Of a DNA stretch of 5,900 nt, positions 1-5,900 are shown piece after piece. The first letter of the stretch is position 1; each line of letters starts with the position of its first letter. This stretch comes from Bacteroidales bacterium (GTDB taxonomy: Bacteria > Bacteroidota > Bacteroidia > Bacteroidales > UBA10428). The notes below the pieces were generated by a model that made no database searches, was not told where the DNA came from, and saw only the letters and a list, made by a program, of their open reading frames with translations. Where the stretch lies: the NCBI GenBank assembly GCA_016935595.1, contig JAFGQQ010000327.1, positions 1 to 5,900 on the forward strand, given 5' to 3'. The position numbers and the translations under genes are program-made.

Positions 1-14
1 AAAATCTAATATAA

Positions 15-1256
15 ATGAAAATTCTTTTTATTAATCCTAACCGTTATCATTTTCCACCTGTTGTACCTATCGGAATTGAATACCTTGCCGGCGAACTGGC
101 AAAAACCAAACATACTTTCGATGTTTGCGATTTGTGTTTTTCTAATGATCCCAAAAGTGATATTCAATTAGCTATTTCAAAATTAAAGCCAGATATTATT
201 GGTATTACCATCAGGCAAATCGATACTGTTTTATATCAGAATAATGAATTTTTTCTTCCTGAAATTAAAGAGTATATAACAGAATGTAAAAAACTGGACT
301 GCAAAGTAATTTTAGGTGGCGCTGGTTTTTCAATTATGCCTGCCGAAATCCTTGAATATACCGGTGCCGATTATGGCATTGTAGGCCCGGGTGAATTAGC
401 CCTGGTTAGGTTTTTGAACATGCTTGAACAAAATTACGAATTGCCCAAAATAATAAATGGCTTTGACTATTTTCAGGATTCGGAATATCGATTCAGCAGA
501 AAACCCCTTTTTGATTATAATAAATACATTGAAAATGATGGTATTGCCGGATTCCGTACTCAAATAGGCTGCAATGAAAATTGTATTTTTTGTACTGAAG
601 CTAAGAAAAAAATTATATTTCATGATCCGGATTCTGTTGGCAGGGAAATTGCCAGTATAAAAGAATTTGGGATTGAACGGTTTCATTTATGCGACAGTGA
701 GTTTAATTTAAACATTGAACATTCAATTGCAGTTTGTAAATCAATTGTAAAACATAACCATAAAATTGACTGGACTTTATATATGAAACCGAAACCAGTT
801 ACGGAGGAATTGTTTACCTGGTTAAAAAAAACAGGCGCAAATTCTACAACGCTTAGCATAAATACTGTGAATGCGGATTATAAATCTATACAGGAATTTT
901 GTAGGTATGCAGAAAAAAATGAAATAAAAATAGCAGCTGACATTTCTACTGGTTTTCCGGGTGAAAATATAGATTCTTTATATAAAATGATCGATGTGCT
1001 TGAATTACTTCCTGTTACAACGGCTGGAATAAACTCTTTTTATCGCATTTATCCAAATACAGGATTATATTTCCAAATTTTAAAAAATAAAAAAATGAAA
1101 GATTTTTTAATTAATTATAAATCAAACGATTCTTTTTTAGAGCCGGTATTTTATAACTTTTTCACTGAAGAAATGATTCGAAAAGCCATAGGTAATAAAA
1201 AGAAATTCAGAATAGAAGGATTTGAGAAAGCCACAAATTATCAGAGGATTGGATGA
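15..1256 (+). CDS. Cobalamin-binding-type radical SAM protein (B12-binding domain plus radical SAM core), substrate unknown
   Basis: This 413-residue protein is complete. Residues 1-140 look like the Rossmann-type B12-binding domain of class B radical SAM enzymes: it opens with MKILFINPN, has PIGIEYLAGEL at 18-28 and GGAGFSIMP at 101-109, where family members usually have GGxHxSxxP. I see no DxHxxG motif, so the lower histidine ligand to cobalt is apparently missing, as in many of these enzymes. The radical SAM core follows, with the CxxxCxxC cluster motif at C186, C190 and C193 (CNENCIFC), then FHLCDSEFN at 223-231 and TGFPGE at 312-317, all typical of the core barrel. The ATG at 15 is fixed by an in-frame TAA just before it. 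The leader is A/T-rich without a Shine-Dalgarno. Family members include methyltransferases and cyclases such as BchE; nothing here identifies the substrate. The next gene starts 42 bp downstream. The family call is firm and the specific role is unknown. Confidence 0.9.
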   Translation: MKILFINPNRYHFPPVVPIGIEYLAGELAKTKHTFDVCDLCFSNDPKSDIQLAISKLKPDIIGITIRQIDTVLYQNNEFFLPEIKEYITECKKLDCKVILGGAGFSIMPAEILEYTGADYGIVGPGELALVRFLNMLEQNYELPKIINGFDYFQDSEYRFSRKPLFDYNKYIENDGIAGFRTQIGCNENCIFCTEAKKKIIFHDPDSVGREIASIKEFGIERFHLCDSEFNLNIEHSIAVCKSIVKHNHKIDWTLYMKPKPVTEELFTWLKKTGANSTTLSINTVNADYKSIQEFCRYAEKNEIKIAADISTGFPGENIDSLYKMIDVLELLPVTTAGINSFYRIYPNTGLYFQILKNKKMKDFLINYKSNDSFLEPVFYNFFTEEMIRKAIGNKKKFRIEGFEKATNYQRIG

Positions 1257-1298
1257 TTTGTATTTTTTTATATATTTTTACAGCAAATCAATTAAAAT

Positions 1299-3047
1299 AT
1301 GTTAACTAACTATAATAGTTTTAAGGTTGAAATAAAAGATATTCCATTTACTACGCCCAGAGGAATAAATACAGAAAAAACTGCGTTAGTTTCATTCTTT
1401 AATAAAAGTGGGGAAGTTATAAAATTTTTGGAATTAGGATTTATTGAAACCCGTAATATTTATGATAAGATTGAAAAAGGTGAAAATATAAATTTAGACG
1501 ATTGTTATGTGAAGAATTTTTCTTTAACTGCTTATAGATTATATACTTTACAAGAAAAAAAGCAAAGTGTGCCGATAAATGGGTTCACTGCTTCCGATGC
1601 TATTTTTGATTCAAATTATGTAATTGACTTTTCTTTTGCCAAGTTTTCAAATGATCTTACAAGTTTTCGTAATACCCTTTTTGTAAATGGCGATGTTATT
1701 TTTGAATCGGTTGAATTTGGGGATGGTGGCGTGAATTTTTCAAATTCATTTTTTCGAAATGGTGATTTAAATTTTTCAAAAACATTATTCGGAGATGGCG
1801 ATGTAACGTTTAAAGATGCTATACTTAGTGATGGGAAAAAAGATTTTCAGTATGCAGTTTTTGGCAAAGGGGAGTTAAGCTTTATTAATACTAATTTTAA
1901 CCACGGCGATACTTCTTTTATTAATGTTAATTTTGGTGATGGTGGAGTTACATACCGTGTTGCCCGTTTTGGAAATGGGGCTGTTGATTTTAGGTTTGCA
2001 AAATTTGGTAAAGGGGAATTATCATTCGACCGTACTGAATTTGGAAATGGATTGGTTGATTTCAGGACTGTGGAAATAAAAACCGATAAAGTAAATTTCA
2101 ACCGGGCAATATTTGGAAATGGCGATGTTACTTTTGAAGCAATTGAAGTTACTAAAGCAAGGGTGAATTTTAAAAGAGCTGAATTTGCTAGTGGAAATAT
2201 TTCTTTTGAACTTGCCGAATGTGCTGAATCTACATTTGTATTCGACCGCACATCTTTTGGGGAAGGTTCAATTTCTTTTCTTAATTCCAAATTTAAATCA
2301 GTATCTTTTGTATCATGTCATTTCGACCATTATCTCGACCTGCGCATGGCTAAATGTGATTATGTTGATCTGTCCGATACAATTGTCAGGGACATAATCG
2401 ATTTAAAACCATTTGATTTTCCAATTGATATTAAATGCATGAATTTTTCAGGTATGAGACTTTTAGGGCATTTATATATTGATTGGAAACGGAATAATGT
2501 TAAACAATTAGTTTTGAACCAGAAAGAGCAGGATTATGATAACATTGCCGAGCAATTTAGGATTTTAAAAGAAAACTTTAGCGGCACCGGCCAGTATATT
2601 GATGAAGATAAAGCATATGTAGAGTTTAAAAGAAATGAGGCAAAAGCATACCTCCGCAGGAATATTAGAAAAGGCAAAATGAATAAATTGTGGGCCTATC
2701 CTTCCTATTTATTTGGTAAACTTATTTTCGATAAAATGGGATTATATGCCACAGATCCCTTCAGGGTTATCTTTAGTGTTATTGTTGTATATACTATTTT
2801 TAGTTTAATATATGGACTTGCCCCTTTATTTACCAATGCAGAAGTAATAACATCTTTACCTCCCGAGCAAACATTAGGTATAATTTTAAGAGGTTTTTAT
2901 ATTTCAGCCATTACTTTTTTTACAATTGGTTACGGAGATTATCTCCCTCTTGGCTTTTTACGGGCTGTTGCTGGTATTGAAGGTTTCTGCGGTGTATTCA
3001 TGATGTCTTATTTCACGGTTGCTTTCGTTCGAAAAATTCTTCGTTAA
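1299..3047 (+). CDS. Two-TM potassium channel with an N-terminal 12-residue-repeat solenoid (pentapeptide-repeat-like)
   Basis: This 582-residue protein has three parts. Residues 1-100 match nothing I recognise. Residues 116-331 are 18 uninterrupted 12-residue units of the form FGxGxVxFxxax, flanked by imperfect units at 103-115 and 332-351. Aromatic residues recur at alternating steps of 5 and 7, which suggests a pentapeptide-repeat-like beta-helix with two extra residues in every second pentapeptide. A polar, helical linker (about 405-460, including FRILKENFSGTGQY) resembles linkers I associate with other pentapeptide-repeat/ion-channel fusions. The C-terminus is an Ion_trans_2-type pore: TM1 about 488-511, pore helix about 527-541, selectivity filter TIGYGD at 542-547, TM2 about 553-577. 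It should therefore be an inner-membrane K+ channel, presumably tetrameric, with the solenoid in the cytoplasm. No RCK/TrkA domain is seen, so the solenoid may replace the usual gating module; that is inference. The ATG is fixed by an in-frame TAA at 1293-1295. TrkH is encoded 208 bp downstream. Confidence 0.88.
   Translation: MLTNYNSFKVEIKDIPFTTPRGINTEKTALVSFFNKSGEVIKFLELGFIETRNIYDKIEKGENINLDDCYVKNFSLTAYRLYTLQEKKQSVPINGFTASDAIFDSNYVIDFSFAKFSNDLTSFRNTLFVNGDVIFESVEFGDGGVNFSNSFFRNGDLNFSKTLFGDGDVTFKDAILSDGKKDFQYAVFGKGELSFINTNFNHGDTSFINVNFGDGGVTYRVARFGNGAVDFRFAKFGKGELSFDRTEFGNGLVDFRTVEIKTDKVNFNRAIFGNGDVTFEAIEVTKARVNFKRAEFASGNISFELAECAESTFVFDRTSFGEGSISFLNSKFKSVSFVSCHFDHYLDLRMAKCDYVDLSDTIVRDIIDLKPFDFPIDIKCMNFSGMRLLGHLYIDWKRNNVKQLVLNQKEQDYDNIAEQFRILKENFSGTGQYIDEDKAYVEFKRNEAKAYLRRNIRKGKMNKLWAYPSYLFGKLIFDKMGLYATDPFRVIFSVIVVYTIFSLIYGLAPLFTNAEVITSLPPEQTLGIILRGFYISAITFFTIGYGDYLPLGFLRAVAGIEGFCGVFMMSYFTVAFVRKILR
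1644..2291 (+). repeat. Coding tandem repeat: 18 x 36 bp encoding 12-residue solenoid units
   Basis: The stretch encodes residues 116-331 of the channel protein as 18 consecutive 12-residue units with no insertion or deletion. Typical units are FGNGAVDFRFAK, FGKGELSFDRTE and FGNGDVTFEAIE. Position 1 is Phe in 14 of 18 units; the exceptions are Leu, Ile, Val and Cys. Position 8 is Phe in all but one, which has Tyr. Glycine dominates position 4. The DNA copies have diverged far more than the protein pattern, which points to an old array kept by selection on structure rather than a recent expansion. Confidence 0.85.
2922..2939 (+). other. Potassium selectivity filter TIGYGD codons
   Basis: These six codons encode T-I-G-Y-G-D, the canonical K+ filter, preceded by a hydrophobic pore helix (FYISAITFF) and followed by LPLGFLRA leading into the second membrane helix. 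The motif identifies the protein as potassium selective and makes a non-channel role for the C-terminal domain unlikely. Confidence 0.92.
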
Positions 3048-3055
3048 TAAATTTT

Positions 3056-3153
3056 GTAGCGTAAAAAAATTTTTTTTACCGTAAAAAATAAATTTCGTAA
3101 CGTAAAAAATTTTTTTTGTAACGTGAAAACTGATAAAACTTACCGTGAAAACA
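3056..3153. repeat. Five-copy intergenic direct repeat (TAnCGTRAAAA) with 20-22 bp period and phased A/T tracts
   Basis: Five 14-bp copies begin at 3056 (GTAGCGTAAAAAAA), 3076 (TTACCGTAAAAAAT), 3097 (GTAACGTAAAAAAT), 3118 (GTAACGTGAAAACT) and 3140 (TTACCGTGAAAACA). The start-to-start steps are 20, 21, 21 and 22 bp, close to two turns of B-DNA, so the A tracts fall on one helical face. Two copies run into T tracts to give A7T8 (3063-3077) and A6T8 (3104-3117). The array begins 8 bp after the channel stop codon and ends about 100 bp before trkH. It could be a multi-site binding region for a regulator, an intrinsically curved upstream element for trkH, or a degenerate tandem repeat without function. 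The repeat itself is directly visible; its role is inference. Confidence 0.7.
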
Positions 3154-3196
3154 ATCTTTATAAAATCTTTATATTTTTTGAGTATATTTTTACATC

Positions 3197-3210
3197 GATT
3201 TTATAAAATC
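3197..3210. promoter_or_regulatory. Perfect 14-bp palindrome GATTTTATAAAATC, possible operator
   Basis: The 14 bases read identically on both strands. Eleven of them (TTTATAAAATC) also occur as a direct copy at 3157-3167, 43 bp upstream, again about four helical turns. It lies between the repeat array and the promoter-like elements ahead of trkH, a position suited to a regulator site. AT-rich palindromes also arise by chance in DNA this AT-rich, so the call is tentative. Confidence 0.35.
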
Positions 3211-3219
3211 ACTGGCAAT

Positions 3220-3251
3220 TTTGTATCGTTTTAACGATATTAAGATATTTG
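3220..3251 (+). promoter_or_regulatory. Possible Bacteroidota-type promoter with an internal inverted repeat, upstream of trkH
   Basis: A TTTG at 3220-3223 is followed after exactly 20 bp by GATATTTG at 3244-3251, one mismatch from the TAnnTTTG -7 box known in Bacteroidota; the phylum's usual spacing to the TTTG -33 box is about 19-21 bp. The spacer holds an inverted repeat, TATCGTT-TT-AACGATA (3224-3239), with 7-bp arms: a typical place for a repressor site. One difficulty is that the predicted transcript start falls at or next to the GTG start codon at 3256, so the message would be nearly leaderless. Another promoter further upstream is possible. Confidence 0.35.
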
Positions 3252-3255
3252 TGCA

Positions 3256-4707
3256 GTGAAGGAAATCATTAATTTTAGAATTATTTTTAACGTTATCGGG
3301 CGCATTTTACTTATTATTTCAGCGGCTTTAATTGTAAACATTGTAATAGCTTTAATTTATTCGGAAAATTTTCTGCCTTTCTTATATGCTGGTATAATTA
3401 CATTAGTTGTTGGAGTGGTTTTTTATTATTCAACCGGGAGACAAGATGAAGATGAAGTAATTCACCGAAAAGATGCATATTTATCTGTCGCATTATCATG
3501 GTTATTTATTGGTTTATTTGGTTGTTTGCCATACCTGTTTTCAGGGGCTATCCCTTCCTTTATAAATGCTTTTTTCGAATCTGTTTCCGGGTTTACTACA
3601 ACAGGGTCATCAATTTTAACCGATATTGAAGTGTTGCCAAAATCTGTTTTGTTTTGGAGAAGCCTTACTCATTGGATTGGGGGCATAGGAATAATAGTGT
3701 TGGTTATAATTATTATGCCCTCGTTGCAGATGGGTGGTTATAATATGTTTACCCTTGAGTCGTCGTTGCAGGAAAAAATTCAACCAAAAATTAAAGCTGT
3801 TGGTAACAGGTTGCTTATTATTTATGTAGGTTTAACAGTAGCAGAAGTTATTCTTTTATTAGCAGGAAAAATGAGTTTGTATGAAAGTGTTTGCCATGCA
3901 TTTGGTACTGTGGCAACCGGAGGGTTTTCACCAAAAAACACCAGTATTGCAGGATATTCGCCATACATTCAGTATGTTGTAATGATTTTTATGGCACTGG
4001 CAGGAACTAATTTTATTATTCATTACTATGTTTTGAAACGCGATATCAAGAAGATAAAAGAAAATGAAGAATTGAAGTTCTATCTTCTTATAGTTATTGT
4101 TATTGGTTTAATTGTTACGGCGGCTTTATTTTTTAAGATGCATAAACCAATTGAAGAATCATTCAGGGAAGGGTATTTCCAGGTAATTTCAATTATTACC
4201 TGCACAGGATTTGCTACTGCCGATTATTTATACTGGCCTGAATTTGCTATAGTAATACTTTTTTTTGCCATGTTTCTTGGCGGTAGTACCGGATCCACAG
4301 CCGGTGGAATAAAAATGGCAAGGCATTTGGTTTTATTAAAAAACATACAACGTATTTTTAGGCAGTTGTTATCGCGAAATGCTGTATTGCCTATAAGATT
4401 GAACAATAATATAATTGCCGATGAAACAAATGGTTCTATTTTAACTTTTATTTTAATTTATGTTTTAATTTTTATTTCAGGAACTATTATTATGCTGCTT
4501 TTAAACGTTGATATTAAAACAGCGAGCAGTTCAGTTGCCACATGTATGGCTGGTATTGGCCCGGGTATAGGTACTGTTGGCCCGGTTGGTAATTTTGCCC
4601 AAATTCCGGATACAGGTAAATTGGTCCTTTCATTTTTAATGATTTTGGGAAGGCTCGAAATTTTTACTGTTCTTGTTTTGTTTTCTAAAAACTTTTGGAT
4701 TAAATAA
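3256..4707 (+). CDS. trkH: TrkH/KtrB-family potassium uptake membrane subunit, GTG start
   Basis: This 483-residue protein is full length for TrkH. It forms the inner-membrane K+-conducting subunit of the Trk system, which normally works with the nucleotide-binding regulatory protein TrkA. The four pore-loop filter regions are visible: SGFTTTGSS at 111-119, GTVATGGFS at 217-225, SIITCTGFATAD at 312-323 and CMAGIGPGIG at 430-439. Other family signatures are RSLTHWIGGIGIIVL at 135-149, GGSTGSTAGGIK at 342-353 (the third-domain gating-loop region) and the C-terminal LGRLEIFTVLVLF. The reading frame is closed upstream by TAA at 3241-3243 and has no ATG before the conserved core, so the GTG at 3256 is the best start; no Shine-Dalgarno is seen. 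No trkA is present in the window, so a TrkA partner must lie elsewhere or be absent. A KdpD-like kinase follows 92 bp downstream and a K+ channel precedes it. Confidence 0.94.
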   Translation: MKEIINFRIIFNVIGRILLIISAALIVNIVIALIYSENFLPFLYAGIITLVVGVVFYYSTGRQDEDEVIHRKDAYLSVALSWLFIGLFGCLPYLFSGAIPSFINAFFESVSGFTTTGSSILTDIEVLPKSVLFWRSLTHWIGGIGIIVLVIIIMPSLQMGGYNMFTLESSLQEKIQPKIKAVGNRLLIIYVGLTVAEVILLLAGKMSLYESVCHAFGTVATGGFSPKNTSIAGYSPYIQYVVMIFMALAGTNFIIHYYVLKRDIKKIKENEELKFYLLIVIVIGLIVTAALFFKMHKPIEESFREGYFQVISIITCTGFATADYLYWPEFAIVILFFAMFLGGSTGSTAGGIKMARHLVLLKNIQRIFRQLLSRNAVLPIRLNNNIIADETNGSILTFILIYVLIFISGTIIMLLLNVDIKTASSSVATCMAGIGPGIGTVGPVGNFAQIPDTGKLVLSFLMILGRLEIFTVLVLFSKNFWIK

Positions 4708-4715
4708 ATATATTA

Positions 4716-4754
4716 GCAGGCAGTGTAATTATTCCTGCAAATTTTGTATTTTTT
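4716..4754 (+). terminator. Weak possible terminator after trkH
   Basis: GCAGG at 4716-4720 can pair with CCTGC at 4734-4738 across a 13-nt loop, followed by a T-rich run ending in six Ts at 4749-4754. The stem is only 5 bp, the loop is large and the T run does not follow directly, so it is at best a weak or partial terminator. If it works poorly, trkH and the kinase gene are co-transcribed. Confidence 0.25.
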
Positions 4755-4799
4755 ATGGTTTGAAAAAAAATAACCTTCGGTAAATTGAAATTACACAAT

Positions 4800-5900
4800 T
4801 TGAAAATAATAAAAACAATAGGGCATTTTTTGCATACACCTTTTAATTCAAAGGTTAATCATTATTTTCTTTCAATCCTTATTATTGCAGTTACAGCCCT
4901 TGTGTGTTCTCCACTTTCAAATACACAAAGTTATCATGTGGTATCTTTTATTTTATTGTTTGTTGTTTCTTTTCTGGCTACATTTATGGGTATAGGGCCG
5001 GTGTTTATAGCAGCAGCTTTAAGCGCCCTTGTCTGGAACTACTTTTTTATTCCGCCAAATTTAACCTTTCATATTGATAAAGCAGAAGATATTCTAATGT
5101 TTGTTATGTTTTTTATTATTGCATTGCTTAATGGTGTATTAACCACTCGTGTGCGCAGGCAGGAGCAGTTTGCAATTGAAAGGGAAGAGCGTACAAATGC
5201 CTTGTTTCAGCTTACCAAGGAGTTGTCGAAATCGAGTGGGATTGATGAAGTATTAACAATAGCTTTAAGAGAAATAAATGATTATTTTGCAATTCATTCG
5301 CTTTTTATTATCCAGGATGGTAATAACATTCTTCATTCATCGGGCAGGTTACAAAAGGATAAACAATTGTCTGATACTGAATATGCTGTGGCTGAATGGG
5401 TATTTAAAAACGGTCAAAAAGCAGGAAACATGACTCAAATAAATCCGGATATTGATTATACTTTTTATCCTTTGTTAGGGACTAAATTAAATCCGGGCGT
5501 GGTTGCTGTTAAACTAAATAAACCATTTTCGGAAGGAAAAAAAGTATTTTGGGACACTTTTCTTGCCCAAATATCAAATGCCCTTGAAAGGGAATTTTTA
5601 GGCGAAATCGCACAAAAAGCGAGGTTTCTCGATGAGTCTGACCGCCTTTACAAAACCCTCTTTAATTCGATTTCTCATGAATTGCGTATTCCGGTCGCCA
5701 CCATAATGGGCGCTTCAGATGCTTTAATAAATACACCACACCCTGGAAATATCCAGTCGGCATTATGTAATGAAATTTTTACAGCTTCTGTACGATTGAA
5801 CCATCTTATCGAAAATTTGCTTAATATGTCGCGCCTCGAAAGTGGGCTTATTTCCGTTCGCCTCGACTGGTATGACATAAACGACCTTGTTAATAAAGTT
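4800..5900 (+). CDS. KdpD-like sensor histidine kinase (DUF4118 - GAF - HisKA), 3' end beyond window
   Basis: The frame stays open to the window end, giving 367 residues of a partial gene. Residues about 24-113 hold four hydrophobic segments of the DUF4118 membrane domain, with the family pattern FFIPPNLTFHID at 82-93 and EDILMFVMFFIIALLNG at 96-112. Residues about 130-265 form a GAF-like domain resembling that of KdpD (VAEWVFKNGQKAGNMT at 197-212). HisKA follows, with the H-box SISHELRIPVATIMGASDAL; the phospho-acceptor is H293. The ATP-binding domain should lie past the window. The N-terminal KdpD/Usp-type domains of classical KdpD are absent, because an in-frame TGA at 4761 closes the frame. 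The first ATG in frame lies inside the membrane domain, so TTG at 4800 (or TTG at 4785) is the likely start. The kinase probably senses K+ or osmotic state and phosphorylates a response regulator. Its place after trkH suggests control of Trk or the channel. The product class is firm; the start and the target are uncertain. Confidence 0.87.
   Translation, partial: MKIIKTIGHFLHTPFNSKVNHYFLSILIIAVTALVCSPLSNTQSYHVVSFILLFVVSFLATFMGIGPVFIAAALSALVWNYFFIPPNLTFHIDKAEDILMFVMFFIIALLNGVLTTRVRRQEQFAIEREERTNALFQLTKELSKSSGIDEVLTIALREINDYFAIHSLFIIQDGNNILHSSGRLQKDKQLSDTEYAVAEWVFKNGQKAGNMTQINPDIDYTFYPLLGTKLNPGVVAVKLNKPFSEGKKVFWDTFLAQISNALEREFLGEIAQKARFLDESDRLYKTLFNSISHELRIPVATIMGASDALINTPHPGNIQSALCNEIFTASVRLNHLIENLLNMSRLESGLISVRLDWYDINDLVNKV

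Noticed and set aside
1257..1298. A promoter for the channel gene in the 42-bp gap
   Set aside because: A TTTG at 1257-1260 and a TATATTTT at 1271-1278 are present, but the spacing is about 10 bp instead of about 20, and the -7-like box is incomplete. Co-transcription with the upstream gene is as likely.
1847..2290. A 147-codon open frame on the minus strand opposite the repeat region
   Set aside because: It lies entirely within the repeat-coding part of the channel gene, and its Pro/Ser/Lys-rich translation simply mirrors the repeated codons on the other strand. It has no recognisable domain.
1644..2291. The coding repeats as a recent DNA-level tandem duplication or mobile element
   Set aside because: The copies differ at many nucleotides while keeping the protein pattern, and no terminal inverted repeats or target duplications are visible.
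3048..3255. A CRISPR array or riboswitch as explanation for the repeats
   Set aside because: The repeats are about 14 bp with 6-8 bp gaps, far too short for CRISPR repeats and spacers. I see no GC-bearing multi-stem structure such as a c-di-AMP (ydaO-type) riboswitch.
4723..4796. 8-bp inverted repeat GTGTAATT / AATTACAC separated by 58 nt in the trkH-kinase gap
   Set aside because: It is short, AT-rich and widely spaced, so chance is a sufficient explanation. A leader structure covering the kinase start cannot be supported by eye.
5675..5878. A 67-codon minus-strand open frame near the window end
   Set aside because: It overlaps the HisKA region of the kinase, whose plus-strand translation has clear family motifs. 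It is a shadow.

Overview
The window is AT-rich and every gene lies on the plus strand. The style suggests a member of the Bacteroidota: low GC, A/T-rich leaders without Shine-Dalgarno sequences, and one promoter-like TTTG / GATATTTG pair resembling that phylum's TTTG / TAnnTTTG consensus. This placement is inferred from style and is not a species identification.

Layout. (1) 15-1256 encodes a complete radical SAM enzyme with an N-terminal cobalamin-binding-type Rossmann domain; its substrate is unknown. (2) 1299-3047 encodes an unusual two-transmembrane potassium channel. It carries a large N-terminal solenoid of 18 uninterrupted 12-residue repeats and has the selectivity filter TIGYGD near its C-terminus. 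(3) 3048-3255 is a very AT-rich intergenic region. It holds five copies of a TAnCGTRAAAA motif spaced 20-22 bp apart, a perfect 14-bp palindrome, and a 7+7 bp inverted repeat lying inside a possible promoter spacer. (4) 3256-4707 encodes a full-length TrkH/KtrB-type potassium uptake subunit starting at GTG. (5) From about 4800 to the window end lies the first part of a KdpD-like sensor histidine kinase (DUF4118 membrane domain, GAF-like domain, HisKA), starting at a non-ATG codon and cut off before its ATPase domain.

Three consecutive genes (channel, TrkH, KdpD-type kinase) point to one theme: potassium flux and its sensing. No kdpFABC pump genes and no trkA are visible here, so the kinase may control Trk or the channel rather than a Kdp pump; that is inference. 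The most notable items are the solenoid-channel fusion and the helically phased repeat array between the channel and trkH. The radical SAM gene sits 42 bp upstream of the channel gene, but nothing in its sequence ties it to potassium.
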